From positions 1-64,000 of the forward strand of contig CAWHBI010000048.1 in the NCBI GenBank assembly GCA_963827545.1: a DNA stretch of 64,000 nt. Direction: 5' to 3'. A program made the translations under genes and the position numbers. Shown one piece after another: positions 24,271-33,177 of this stretch (positions within the stretch are counted from its first letter, which is position 1; each line of letters starts with the position of its first letter). Source of the stretch: AWTP1-13 sp963827545 (GTDB taxonomy: Bacteria; Pseudomonadota; Alphaproteobacteria; Rhizobiales; Hyphomicrobiaceae). A model generated the notes under the pieces. It ran no database searches. It was not told the origin of the DNA and saw nothing but the letters and a program-made list of their open reading frames with translations.

Positions 24271-27200
24271 TCAAGAGCCGAACAGGGAGCGCAAGGCTGC
24301 CAGCAGGCGCGGGCGGTGGGCTCCGCCGGGGCGCGGTTGAGCCTTGCGCCTCAGCCGGGCGATGGTGTCTGCGGTTCGGTTCTCTTCCGACTTCGCCTGC
24401 TGCGTCTTGGCGATCTCGAGCGCCAGGGCGAGTTCCCGCTCGCCCTCGGCACGCTTCTTGAGGCCGATCAGGATCTCGCCCCGCAGCCGATGCAGCGCCG
24501 AATTCGCGCGCCTCTCACCGGTCCGCTCCGCCACGTCGATCGCGTGGCTGACAAGCTGGAGCGCATCGTCTACCTCGCCGAGCCTTGCGTGCGCCGAGGC
24601 CAGCGTTGCCAGCTGCACCGGCCTGAACAGACGCGAGCTCATGGCCTCGGCCTTGTCGATGGCCGCACGCATCACCTTGATGCCTTCGCGCGCATCGCCG
24701 CGCCTGGCGATAACCGCGCCACGGGCGAACTCGGCCCATGCCTGGAAGTTGCTCAGGCCGTGCTCCGCGCAGAACCTCACGGCCTCCTCCGCCCGCGCCA
24801 GGTCGGGATCGACGCCTCCGGGAATTGGGGTCAGCAGTTCAGTGACCAGTGCCAGGGCGATCGACAGAGCATGCTGAAGCTGGCGCGCCCGCGCGATCGA
24901 CTCGGCTATCGCCGCGCGTCCCAGCTCCGGCTGCCCCATCGCGAAATGCATGCCGCCTCCCAACGCAAGGGAAATGACATGCTGGCTGCCGAAGACGCCG
25001 AGCGAGGAGAATTCCTCCGGGGTGCGTGCGAAGACCTCCAGGCTGCGACGGAACTCGGCCGCTGCACGGCCAAATTCACCCATGGCCGCATAGGTCTGCG
25101 CCAACAGCCCGTAGGCGCGCCCAAGGCCGACCCCTTGGCGTTCCGCGAGAGCGCAGTGCTCGCGGGCGACCTCCATGGCCTGGGCAAGCTCGGCCCGGCC
25201 ATAGTGCACATTGAAGAGACCGAGCAGGACTACCATGCGCTCGGAGACATTGCCCACTGCAGCGACCAGAGCTTCGGCCCGCTGGAAGACCTGCAGACTC
25301 TCCTGTGCGGCATATCCTTTGGTCCCCATCGTCACCGGGCCGAGCGCCATATGGAGATCGAGCTCCAGGCGCTGTCGCCGAGGCGATGGTGGCAAGGTGC
25401 CGGCAAGTCTGATGCCCTCGGATAGGTGCTTGATGGCTTCAACGAGCGCCCAGCCGCGGGCTGCCCGATGGCCGGCTTCCAGCCAGTGCCGTATCGCGGG
25501 CTCGGCAAGCTCGGCGTTGGTGAAATGGCTGGCGATGATCTCAGGTTGCGTCGCAACCGTTTCGGGAAACTTGTCCTCCAGCGCCTTGGCTATGCGGCCG
25601 TGCAGGGCGCGCCGCTCGCTGCGCAGCAGCGTGCCATAGGCCGCGTCCTGTATCAGGGCGTGGCGAAAGGCATAGGACGCCGGAGCCGATGGCCCGATCG
25701 GCAGGATCAGCTCGGCGTCGATAATTTGCTGCAGCGCCGCCTTCAGATCTGTCTCGGCGCGATCCGGCAGCGCCGCTTGCAGCACGGGGAAGTCGAACCT
25801 CCGTCCCAGCGCGGCGGCAACCTTGGCGATGTCTCTCGCCTCTCCGAGCCTATCCAGTCGCGCCATCAGGGAGGCGTGCAGGCTCGAAGGAATGGCCGGT
25901 GTCTTGTGCGCGGCGGAATTGGAGGTGTTGCGATCCAGTACCGTCTTGGTCAGCTCTTCGATGAAGAGCGGCACGCCGTCTGCGCGCTCGGCAATGCCGC
26001 GCACCACCGACCCCGGCAGGTCGCCGCCGCCGGCGATGTGTTTGATCAGGGCCTCGGCATCCCTGGTCGCGATCGGCTTCAGTTCCAACCGTGCCGCGTG
26101 CAGCTCGTCTTGCCAGGCCCGCCGATACTCGGGGCGGCAAGTGACAACGACCAGCACCGGCAATTGCCTGATCATGCCGACAAGCAGGTCAGCAAGCTGC
26201 TGCGACGTGGGATCGATCCAGTGTGCATCCTCAACCACCACCAGTATGGGCTGCTCGCTCGCCATGCGCTGGAGGTGGGTGAGGATCCCTTCGAACAGCA
26301 GCTCGCGCTTGCGCCGCGCATCTGGCTGCGGCTCCCGCGTATCGCTCACTGCCGGCAGGGCCAGCAGCTCGGCGAGCGCCGCGGCTGCCGCTGCCGGCGG
26401 CCCGCCGCCTTCGGGCAGAAATGGCCTGAGCCTGTCGAGCTTGGCCGCCGCGGTCTCGGCCAGGTCGAACTTGGCCGCGCGCCGCAGCCACTCCAGGATT
26501 GGATGGAGCGCGCTGTTCTGATGGTAGGGAGTGCAGTAATAGCGCAACGCCAGCCCCGGCTCGGCGCGCACCAGCGTCACTAGCTCATGCGCGATGCGGG
26601 ACTTTCCGATGCCGGGCTCACCGGATATGACGACGACTTTTCCCGTCCCGGTCTTGGCCTCGGCCCAGCGGTCGAGCAGGATTTGCATCTCCGGGGCTCT
26701 GCCCACCAGCGGAAGCGTGCGCGTGCGCAACGCCTCGAACCGGCTGGCGACGTCGCTCTGCCGGATCACCTGCCAGGCGCGCACCGCTTTCCCGAAACCT
26801 TCCATGCGCTGCGGCCCGCAGTCGCGATACTCGAACAGTCCCCCGGTCAGGCGCTGCGTGCCGTCGTCGATCACCACAGCGCCGGGTTCCGCCAGGCCCT
26901 GCAACCGGGCCGCAAGATTTGGGGTCTCTCCGACCACGGGGGGGTTGTCCGCAGCGCCCAGCCGCGAGAGCTCGCCCACCACCACGACGCCGGTGGCAAT
27001 CCCGACACGAATGCCGAGCCTCGGTCCGACGTTGCCGCTCGCATCGATGCCGCTCGCGAGCTCGAGGCCGGCGCGAACGGCCCGCTCCGCATCATCCTCG
27101 TTGGCCGTCGGATAGCCGAAGTAAGCCAAAATGCCATCGCCTTCATAGCGGGCGACCCTGCCGCCTGCGGTTTCCACGATCGCCGTCGCCCGGTTCTGAT

Positions 27201-27420
27201 AGGCCGCAAACACGTCGCGCAAATCCTCCGGATCGAGGCGCGCCGACAGCGCCGTCGAGCCGACCAAGTCGCAGAACATGATGGTGAGGAGCCGGCGCTC
27301 GGCAGGCGGGACCGGCGATGCGGCAGCCGATACCCCTGTCACGGCTTGGGCACCTTCGGTATGGCGTGGCGTCGCCGATCGCCGACACGCGCGCGCACGG
27401 CGCACAGCCACGATCTGCAC
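24271..27420 (-). CDS. Adenylate/guanylate cyclase with AAA ATPase and TPR domains
   Basis: Large cytoplasmic signalling protein of 1049 residues. A class III nucleotide cyclase domain spans about 45-220, with metal-binding D51 (FCDLVGSTAL) and D95 (YEGDGILAYFG) and the GIRVGIATGVVVVGELS strand. A MalT/AfsR-like ATPase follows: Walker A GEPGIGKS (267-274) and Walker B ILVVVEDAH (392-400). The C-terminal half is TPR-like helical repeats. Such fusions couple ATP-dependent sensing to cAMP output. A Crp-family gene lies 117 bp upstream on the same strand. The start is a GTG at 27420; an internal start near the cyclase domain is possible. Confidence 0.88.
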   Translation of the reverse strand: MQIVAVRRARACRRSATPRHTEGAQAVTGVSAAASPVPPAERRLLTIMFCDLVGSTALSARLDPEDLRDVFAAYQNRATAIVETAGGRVARYEGDGILAYFGYPTANEDDAERAVRAGLELASGIDASGNVGPRLGIRVGIATGVVVVGELSRLGAADNPPVVGETPNLAARLQGLAEPGAVVIDDGTQRLTGGLFEYRDCGPQRMEGFGKAVRAWQVIRQSDVASRFEALRTRTLPLVGRAPEMQILLDRWAEAKTGTGKVVVISGEPGIGKSRIAHELVTLVRAEPGLALRYYCTPYHQNSALHPILEWLRRAAKFDLAETAAAKLDRLRPFLPEGGGPPAAAAAALAELLALPAVSDTREPQPDARRKRELLFEGILTHLQRMASEQPILVVVEDAHWIDPTSQQLADLLVGMIRQLPVLVVVTCRPEYRRAWQDELHAARLELKPIATRDAEALIKHIAGGGDLPGSVVRGIAERADGVPLFIEELTKTVLDRNTSNSAAHKTPAIPSSLHASLMARLDRLGEARDIAKVAAALGRRFDFPVLQAALPDRAETDLKAALQQIIDAELILPIGPSAPASYAFRHALIQDAAYGTLLRSERRALHGRIAKALEDKFPETVATQPEIIASHFTNAELAEPAIRHWLEAGHRAARGWALVEAIKHLSEGIRLAGTLPPSPRRQRLELDLHMALGPVTMGTKGYAAQESLQVFQRAEALVAAVGNVSERMVVLLGLFNVHYGRAELAQAMEVAREHCALAERQGVGLGRAYGLLAQTYAAMGEFGRAAAEFRRSLEVFARTPEEFSSLGVFGSQHVISLALGGGMHFAMGQPELGRAAIAESIARARQLQHALSIALALVTELLTPIPGGVDPDLARAEEAVRFCAEHGLSNFQAWAEFARGAVIARRGDAREGIKVMRAAIDKAEAMSSRLFRPVQLATLASAHARLGEVDDALQLVSHAIDVAERTGERRANSALHRLRGEILIGLKKRAEGERELALALEIAKTQQAKSEENRTADTIARLRRKAQPRPGGAHRPRLLAALRSLFGS

Positions 27421-27448
27421 TGCCTGATTTCCCTCGTCATCGGTGGCC

Positions 27449-27466
27449 CTGTCACCTAGGTGACAG
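27449..27466. promoter_or_regulatory. Perfect 18-bp palindrome before the cyclase gene
   Basis: CTGTCACCTAGGTGACAG is perfectly symmetric and ends 29 bp before the cyclase start. The half-site AGGTGACA also occurs upstream of the crp-like gene (28520-28532). It may be an operator for the neighbouring Crp-family regulator, although it is not the canonical TGTGA-N6-TCACA or TTGAT-N4-ATCAA. Confidence 0.5.
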
Positions 27467-27537
27467 AGCCTATCAACCTTCGCGTGCCGGAAAAAGGGGT
27501 TGCACGAGCTTGAGCGGTGCCGCGGCAGCGGGGCTTA

Positions 27538-28233
27538 TCAGGCCGGCGCCCCGATGCGCGCAAGTCTCGTTGCGTTGCAAACAAGGCGATTGCCCGTGCG
27601 CTTCACTGCCCCTTCCTCTTCGAGGTGAGCAAGCGCGGCGTTGACCTTCTGGCGGCTGGCACCGATGAGCAGCGCCAGCTCGTTCTGCGACATGCCAAGC
27701 TCGAGCGGCACCTTGGAGCCGCTTGCGCTCGCGTCGCGCTGCTTGATCCTCGCCAGCAGGAAGCGCGCCAGCCTCACCTCGATCGGATGCAGGGCGATCG
27801 CTTCCGCCTGCTCGCTGGTCTCGCGCAGGCGCAGGCACATGAAGGCGATCGCCGCGCGCGCGACGCGCGGGTTGGCCTCAATCAGAGGATTGAGCCGCTC
27901 CTGCGCCAGCGTCATCGCCTCGACGCGCGAGAGCGCAATCGCATCGGCCGTTCGCGGACCCTTGTCCAGCGCCGCGATCTCGCCGAATACCTCGCCCGCT
28001 CCCGCATGCTTGAACGACAGCGTGCGGCCGTCCAGGGAGAACACCGACAGGCGCACGCGCCCCTCCACCACGAGGTAGAGATCGCTGCCGCTGTCGCCGC
28101 GAGTGAAAATGGTCTGTCCGGACTTGAATGTCGCCTTATGCATCTGCCCGGCCACGGTCAGCCGGTCGGCCTGGGAAAGTGATCCGAACAGGGCAGTCTT
28201 GCCGAGCAACGCAGCAACAGAGCTGTGCACCAT
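27538..28233 (-). CDS. Crp/Fnr-family transcriptional regulator
   Basis: 231-residue regulator. A cyclic-nucleotide-binding domain spans about 10-130 (FKSGQTIFTRGDSGSDLYLVVEGRVRLS, GEVFGEIAALDKGPRTADAIAL), and a C-terminal winged helix follows near 165-215 (MSQNELALLIGASRQKVNAALAHLEEEGAV). The GEIA-(x5)-RTADA phosphate cassette is close to cAMP-binding Crp proteins (GE..L…R.A). There are no N-terminal cysteines, so it is not an oxygen-sensing Fnr. Encoded upstream of the cyclase, it is a probable cAMP effector. Start at MVHSS, 28233. Confidence 0.87.
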   Translation of the reverse strand: MVHSSVAALLGKTALFGSLSQADRLTVAGQMHKATFKSGQTIFTRGDSGSDLYLVVEGRVRLSVFSLDGRTLSFKHAGAGEVFGEIAALDKGPRTADAIALSRVEAMTLAQERLNPLIEANPRVARAAIAFMCLRLRETSEQAEAIALHPIEVRLARFLLARIKQRDASASGSKVPLELGMSQNELALLIGASRQKVNAALAHLEEEGAVKRTGNRLVCNATRLARIGAPA

Positions 28234-28500
28234 TGGGCAGGTTTCACGCTTGGGCACCGACCCAATGATACAACTGACAATCGATCTGGGTAACCCGCAA
28301 TTCGCGCCGTGCGTGAGGGCTCGAGAGCCGGCAGCAACGGACGCGGGTCCCGTCGTCCGCGGTAAGGGCCACAGAGACCCCGCAGTTCCCTGTGGCCCAG
28401 TGGCGGCCGCCAAAGGGACCGCCACCCCCGCACCGGGACCCGAAATCGCCAGTAGCCGGCGAGAGCCGGACGCGATTTCACCCCATGGTTAGCAGGCGGG

Positions 28501-28548
28501 GGCTGCCTGGATTGTCCCCCAGGTGACACCTGCGCAAAAAAGGCAGCC
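28501..28548. promoter_or_regulatory. Nested inverted repeats between crp and activator-like genes
   Basis: GGCTGCCT (28501-28508) pairs with AGGCAGCC (28541-28548); inside lies the exact palindrome CAGGTG-A-CACCTG (28520-28532), whose half-site resembles the palindrome before the cyclase gene. It is about 290 bp upstream of the crp-like start and about 220 bp upstream of the divergent gene at 28751. The rest of this 517-bp interval contains no gene. Confidence 0.45.
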
Positions 28549-28680
28549 ATACCCAGGGGTGGCCGGACCATGTGTAGCCAGAAAGTCGCAGGTGGGCAGC
28601 TCAGGGCGGCGTCAAAGGCGCGGGAGCGAATGGCATCACCCCAGCAGGACTTCATCTTTGCCTGAGCCCCGATTAACCGC

Positions 28681-28714
28681 CCCCGCGACCGCGAGCTTGC
28701 CCGCGGTCGCGGGG
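28681..28714 (+). promoter_or_regulatory. Leader hairpin before the HlyC-like gene
   Basis: Perfect 13-bp stem, CCCCGCGACCGCG / CGCGGTCGCGGGG, with an 8-base loop, ending 36 bp before the GTG start and about 24 bp before its Shine-Dalgarno sequence. No T-run follows. It could attenuate transcription or shape translation of the downstream gene. Confidence 0.45.
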
Positions 28715-28750
28715 TGGAGCATCGTGGGCGCGGCGATTGAGGAGGATGCG

Positions 28751-29308
28751 GTGAACAAATCGGCCCCAGGCCCGGATGCAAACGGCGCGAGCACGCCCAA
28801 AGGCGAGGCAGCGAAGGCAGCAAGGACCGCCGTACGGCCGCGCGATGCCCGGCAGGCCCGCATGGCGCAGACGTTCGCGCAGATCGTGGCCGTGCTCATG
28901 CGCGATCCGAACTTCCGCAACCTCCGGCTGGCCGATCTGGAGTGGCTGGTGCTGCCGCCGGTGATGGCCGGTCAGTTCAGGCTCGGCCATGCGACACGGC
29001 CGGCGGGCACCGGCACGGCGCAGCAGGGCGGCATCTCCGTTCCCGTGGCGGTGGCGCTGTGGGCGCGGGTTTCGCCTCAGCTCGACAAGGGCCTGGCGGA
29101 GAATCTCGATAAGCAGGTGCGCCTGCGCCCCAACGAGTGGGCTTCAGGCGACAATCTCTGGCTGATGGCGGCGGCGGGCGACCCACGCGCCGTGCCGCCC
29201 TTCCTGAAGCAGCTGGCGCAGACCGAGTTCAAGGACAAGCGCATCAAGATGCGCTTGCGGGGCCCCGACGGCAACGTGGTGGTCAAGACGCTGGGCCAAG
29301 CTGGATAG
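28751..29308 (+). CDS. RTX-toxin-activating acyltransferase-like protein (HlyC family)
   Basis: 185 residues from a GTG preceded by GAGGAGG. The core (FAQIVAVLMRDPNFRNLRLADLEWLVLPPVMAGQFRLG … VPVAVALWARVSPQLDK … RPNEWASGDNLWLM … FKDKRIKMRLRG) matches the HlyC/RtxC toxin-activating lysine acyltransferase family. In E. coli HlyC the catalytic pair is His23 and Asp92; aligned by eye, the His position reads Asn (DPNFRNL) and the Asp position falls in LWLMAAAGD, where Ala occurs. No RTX toxin or type I secretion gene is nearby. It may be a catalytically altered relative. Confidence 0.78.
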   Translation: MNKSAPGPDANGASTPKGEAAKAARTAVRPRDARQARMAQTFAQIVAVLMRDPNFRNLRLADLEWLVLPPVMAGQFRLGHATRPAGTGTAQQGGISVPVAVALWARVSPQLDKGLAENLDKQVRLRPNEWASGDNLWLMAAAGDPRAVPPFLKQLAQTEFKDKRIKMRLRGPDGNVVVKTLGQAG

Positions 29309-29324
29309 CCCACCAAGCGGCGCG

Positions 29325-29696
29325 CTACTGGTGCGCCGGCCTTTTCATGCGAGAGACCTGCTCAGTCTGCTCGCGCACCTCCCGCCAAAGGTTTTCCGCC
29401 TCATCGGGATCGAGGCCATAAGGGGGGTCGTCGTCGAACCGAATCAGGACCAGCCGCTCGTGCCGGGCACTGCCCACGGCCGTCAGCCTTGCCATTCTAG
29501 TGAACTCGGCCTTGTTCGAGCCGTTCAGCCGGGATGCGAGCGATTTCAATACCGGCGCCAGGTCGGCAGCGATCTCCACCGGCAGGCTGATCGCCTGCCG
29601 CCGCCCGTCGGCGTCCATGAAAGTCATCTCGAGCCTGCGCGCGTCGCTGTCCGTGCGCGTTTCGACCAGCGATTGCGCGTCGAATTTGCGTGACAT
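29325..29696 (-). CDS. Conserved hypothetical protein
   Basis: 123-residue soluble protein starting at MSRKFDAQSLVETRTDSD. It alternates charged and hydrophobic residues (RRLEMTFMDADGRRQAISLPVEIAADLAPVLKSLASRL, then RHERLVLIRFDDDPPYGLDPDEAENLWREV), consistent with a small alpha-beta fold. There is no signal peptide. No family was recognised. Convergent with the activator-like gene, the two stops 16 bp apart. The upstream GGGGGGCTCC is a weak ribosome binding site. Confidence 0.62.
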   Translation of the reverse strand: MSRKFDAQSLVETRTDSDARRLEMTFMDADGRRQAISLPVEIAADLAPVLKSLASRLNGSNKAEFTRMARLTAVGSARHERLVLIRFDDDPPYGLDPDEAENLWREVREQTEQVSRMKRPAHQ

Positions 29697-29876
29697 TGGA
29701 GCCCCCCAATTGCCCATGACCGAAGAATGCGCTCCGATCCTGACAGGCACAAGAGGGGCGGGGTTTTGGCAGTGGACACCGCCGCAGGCAGGAACAAGAA
29801 AATCACTCAAAGTAGCGCCCACGCCCGTGGCTGAAGCCGCGAGAGCCCAGCCACGGGCGCGAACGAGCGTTGAGCC

Positions 29877-30074
29877 TTACATGCGGCCCAGCCAATCGTC
29901 GACGTCCTTCTTCACCTGATCCTTGGCGTAGCCGTAGCGAGCCTGAATCTTGCCCTCCAACTGCTCGCGGTTGCCATTGATCTGGGCGAGGTCGTCGTCG
30001 GTGAGCTTGCCCCACTTCTCCTTGACCTTGCCGGTGAGCTGCTTCCAGTTACCTTCAATGCGATCCCAGTTCAT
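29877..30074 (-). CDS. CsbD-family stress protein
   Basis: 65-residue hydrophilic protein, MNWDRIEGNWKQLTGKVKEKWGKLTDDDLAQINGNREQLEGK…, with the CsbD signature of amphipathic helices (GNWKQxxGKVKEKWGKLTDDDL). These small proteins accumulate during the general stress response; the molecular role is unknown. The ATG at 30074 follows AAAGGAG. A perfect EcfG-type promoter lies about 70 bp upstream (30150-30174), supporting control by the alphaproteobacterial general stress sigma factor. Confidence 0.9.
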   Translation of the reverse strand: MNWDRIEGNWKQLTGKVKEKWGKLTDDDLAQINGNREQLEGKIQARYGYAKDQVKKDVDDWLGRM

Positions 30075-30149
30075 GCGCGACTCCTTTCTGGAATGAGGTG
30101 GGCTGCCGAGGGAGTGTGCGAACCGCCCGCAGACGCCCGCTCTGCGGAC

Positions 30150-30174
30150 AACGTAGAAAAGCGGGCCTGGTTCC
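30150..30174 (-). promoter_or_regulatory. EcfG-type promoter before csbD-like gene
   Basis: On the minus strand, GGAAC (30174-30170), a 16-bp spacer and CGTT (30153-30150) match the published EcfG (sigma-EcfG) consensus exactly. Transcription would begin near 30143, giving a leader of about 70 nt for the CsbD-family gene. Confidence 0.75.
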
Positions 30175-30293
30175 GCTGCAGCTTGCTCGCTCCGTGGTGC
30201 GAACGGAGCCTCGGGTGGTCGCCGATCCTGCGGCCGCGGAGCGGATCGCAACCATGGCCTGCAACTCGACCGGCTACCGCGTCGTGCCGCGGC

Positions 30294-31778
30294 TCATGCG
30301 GCGGATGGCGCCGATGGTGGGGGAACGTTCCCTTGGCGGCCCGTGTCGACCGCTACGTCGGGCACAGCTGCAATCGCGTCGAGGGGGCCCTCTACCTGGT
30401 AGCTCACACCACTGGCGGCAAAGTCGATCTTTGAGCGCGCCTCGAAGTATTCCGCCATCACCTGCTCGAGCACGATGCTGCCAAACCCCCTGTGCGTCGG
30501 CGGCTGCGTGGGCGGTCCGTCGCGCTCCTGCCAATGAAACGTGAATTGACTGGATCCGTTCGGCTTTGCCACCGACCAACGGATGATCACCCGTCCGTGG
30601 GGTGATGACAATGCACCATGCTTGACGGCATTGGTGGCCAACTCATGCACGGCCAGCGCGAAGCTTTGTGCCGCCTGCGGGCTCAGCACGACGGTCGGGC
30701 CGCTCATGACAACCCGATCGGTGAACGGACGCATCTCGCTGCGCACCAGGTCCAAGAGATCGCTGCCCAGCCAGTCTTTTTCCACCAGCAAGGCATGGGT
30801 CCGGGCCAAAGAGTGGAGCCGATCGAGCACGGCTGTTCGAGCCTCCTCGACGGTGCGCTTGCCGGCAAAGCTCTTGGAGACGACGGCTTGCACCACGGAG
30901 AAAATATTCTGCGTGCGATGATGCAACTCGCGGGTCAACAGTTGTTGCCGCGCCTCGGCCTGTCTGCGCTCGGTGATGTCCCGGGCGATCTTCGACGCGC
31001 CGGTGATCCGGCCCTTGGCATCCCGGACAGGAGAGACGGTCAGCGAAATCGCGACGTGACTTCCGTCCTTGCGCCGGCGGAAGGTCTCATAGTGGTCGAC
31101 ACGCTCTCCGCGTTGGATGCGCGCAAGAATATCTGGTTCCTCGTTGTGGCGTTCCGGCGGAATGAGGATCGTAACGGACTTGCCTATGACTTCATCGTCC
31201 GTATATCCGAAGAGCCGTGCCGCACCGCTGTTCCAACTCGTGATGATGCCGTTGAGGTCCTTGCTCACAATTGCATCGTCCGAGGACTCCACGATCGAGG
31301 CCAGGTGCTGCGCGACCTCCTCGGCGTGCACGCGATCGGTAAGATCGACGAGCATGTTCACCGCGCCGACAAGCTTGCCGGAGGCATCAAAGAGCGGCGT
31401 CGGATAGGGCATGAAGGGCACGCGCGTACCGTCGGGCCGCTCCGCCACCGCTTCCACGCCCCTGACGGCACGGCCCGTCTTCAGGGCCACGGCCATGGGA
31501 CATTCATCGTGCGGCAAGGGGGTGCCGTCGGGCCAGTACAGCTTCCACGAGCCGCACCATTCGCTCTTGCCGATCTCCGGATGGCTGCCCCACAGCTCGG
31601 CGGCGGCGTCGTTGTAGAAGGTGATACGCCCCCGCGCGTCCGTCGTGTAGATGGCCGCCGGCAGCGCGCGAACAAGATCACGCCACCAGAACTGGGCTTC
31701 CCCTTGGATTGTCACGGCACTCTTCCCATCGCACACCCGGGAGCCCAACACACGTAGGCACTTGATGACGTATGTCAA
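30294..31778 (-). CDS. PAS-containing HWE (HRxxN) sensor histidine kinase
   Basis: 494 residues. Two PAS domains span about 33-150 (LPAAIYTTDARGRITFYNDAAAELWG) and 160-272 (DDAIVSKDLNGIITSWNSGAARLFGYT). A HWE/HisKA_2 H-box follows with the phospho-accepting histidine in ELHHRTQNIFSVVQAVV (HRxxN: H287 to N291), then an ATPase domain with HELATNAVKHGALS. No membrane segments are visible, so it is probably soluble. HRxxN kinases commonly feed the PhyR-NepR-EcfG stress pathway, and adjacent stress genes support that, but its partner response regulator is not in the window. Confidence 0.86.
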   Translation of the reverse strand: MTYVIKCLRVLGSRVCDGKSAVTIQGEAQFWWRDLVRALPAAIYTTDARGRITFYNDAAAELWGSHPEIGKSEWCGSWKLYWPDGTPLPHDECPMAVALKTGRAVRGVEAVAERPDGTRVPFMPYPTPLFDASGKLVGAVNMLVDLTDRVHAEEVAQHLASIVESSDDAIVSKDLNGIITSWNSGAARLFGYTDDEVIGKSVTILIPPERHNEEPDILARIQRGERVDHYETFRRRKDGSHVAISLTVSPVRDAKGRITGASKIARDITERRQAEARQQLLTRELHHRTQNIFSVVQAVVSKSFAGKRTVEEARTAVLDRLHSLARTHALLVEKDWLGSDLLDLVRSEMRPFTDRVVMSGPTVVLSPQAAQSFALAVHELATNAVKHGALSSPHGRVIIRWSVAKPNGSSQFTFHWQERDGPPTQPPTHRGFGSIVLEQVMAEYFEARSKIDFAASGVSYQVEGPLDAIAAVPDVAVDTGRQGNVPPPSAPSAA

Positions 31779-31805
31779 ATCTCCCCTCAGGTCTCACGCT
31801 GAGGC

Positions 31806-31830
31806 AACGTCTCTGCTCGAAATTGGTTGC
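31806..31830 (-). promoter_or_regulatory. Possible EcfG-like promoter before the sensor kinase
   Basis: Minus-strand GCAAC (31830-31826), a 16-bp spacer and CGTT (31809-31806) differ from the EcfG consensus by one base in the -35. The -10 lies 28 bp before the kinase start. A weak candidate, listed because two perfect matches lie in the same region. Confidence 0.35.
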
Positions 31831-32007
31831 AGGCGGCCCACATTGATCGCAGTTCACTTAATTAGGGCCGTCGCGCGAAAGATTTGCCGTCCCTGCAAAC
31901 TGTTTCCCCTGCGACGGAGTAGCAGGAGCTTGAGCGAAACTGTGCGGGTGCCATGAGCGTTCTGCCCACATGGCCCTCTTGCGTAGAACTCTGTCAGCGG
32001 ACATGCG

Positions 32008-33177
32008 ATGAGCCCCTCGGCCGAGACCTCCACCGCGCCAATCGCCGACAGGGCGCGGGCGTTTGCGCCCGTCGTGTGGCTTGTCGGCAAGGTGCAGAGC
32101 GGCAAAACCTCCATCATCCGCGCGCTGACGCAGGCCTCCGAGGCGGAGATCGGTGCTGGCTTTCGCGCCTGCACCAGGACGGCACGCATCTTCGATTTTC
32201 CCGAGGAGGCGCCGATCATCCGCTTTCTCGATACGCGGGGGCTGGGCGAGGTCGCTTACGACCCGTCCGCGGATATCGCCTTTTGCGAGGGCCGGGCGCA
32301 CCTGATCCTGGCTGTCGTCAAGGCGCTCGACGCCGAGCAGCGCGCGGTGGTCGATGCCGTTCGCGCGGCGCGGGCGCGCCACCCAGATTGGCCGGTGGTC
32401 GTGGCTCAGACCACTTTGCACGAGGGCTATCGCCAGGGTCAGGGCCACATCAACCCCTATCCTTTCGCTGACCCGGCAACCCCGGGCGAAGCCGTACCGG
32501 AGCCACTGACCCGGGCGCTGGCGCATCAAAGATCGCTCTTCGCCAAGGTCCCTGGCCAAGGCGCGCTGGAGTTCGTTGCCATCGACTTCACCCAGCCGAA
32601 CGACGGCTTCGAACCACCCGACTATGGCCGCGATGCGCTCATGCAGGCGCTCGTTGCTGCCGCACCCGCCGCCGTGAGGGTCGCCTTGCGGGAGTTGTCG
32701 GGAGCGACGGGCGACGCGGGGAAAGCGAACGCGCACATCCTGGGCTTCGCCGTGGCGGCCGGCGCCAGCGATGCCGTGCCGGTCGCCGGTGCGATTGCAG
32801 TGCCAATGCTGCAGGCGGTCATGCTCCGCCAGGTCGCCAAGCTGCACGGTGCGCGGTGGGACAGGCGCGGCTATGCCGAGTTCCTTGCTGCTCTCGGCAC
32901 GGGGACGCTGGTGCGCACGGCGGCAACGTTCGGCATCAGGCAGCTGGTGAAGCTCGTGCCGGTGTACGGGCAGACCGTGGGCGCAACAGCAGCTGCCGCG
33001 GCCAGCTTTGCGGCCACCTATGCCATGGGCCGGGCAGCAAGCTACTACCTGGCGCACCGGCAGCGCGGCGTGCATGCCGAGGAGATGGCCGCGGTCTATC
33101 GCGACGCCCTGCGCAGCGCCTTCCGCATGGCCGAGCAGCGCGAGGCGGGCGCACGCGCAAAAGGGGAGCGGCCATGA
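32008..33177 (+). CDS. GTPase with C-terminal DUF697-like membrane domain
   Basis: 389 residues. The N-terminal GTPase has a P-loop GKVQSGKTS (27-35) and the G3 motif DTRG (75-78), with a G1-to-G3 spacing like Era-type GTPases; I see no clear NKxD. The C-terminal half (VAAGASDAVPVAGAIAVPMLQAVMLRQVAKLHG … LVKLVPVYGQTVGATAAAAASFAATYAMGRA) is hydrophobic and matches DUF697/YcjF-like domains that associate with membranes. It overlaps the next GTPase gene by 4 bp (ATGA), so they are co-translated. A weak EcfG-like site (GAAAC-N17-CGTT, 31936-31961) lies upstream. Confidence 0.8.
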   Translation: MSPSAETSTAPIADRARAFAPVVWLVGKVQSGKTSIIRALTQASEAEIGAGFRACTRTARIFDFPEEAPIIRFLDTRGLGEVAYDPSADIAFCEGRAHLILAVVKALDAEQRAVVDAVRAARARHPDWPVVVAQTTLHEGYRQGQGHINPYPFADPATPGEAVPEPLTRALAHQRSLFAKVPGQGALEFVAIDFTQPNDGFEPPDYGRDALMQALVAAAPAAVRVALRELSGATGDAGKANAHILGFAVAAGASDAVPVAGAIAVPMLQAVMLRQVAKLHGARWDRRGYAEFLAALGTGTLVRTAATFGIRQLVKLVPVYGQTVGATAAAAASFAATYAMGRAASYYLAHRQRGVHAEEMAAVYRDALRSAFRMAEQREAGARAKGERP

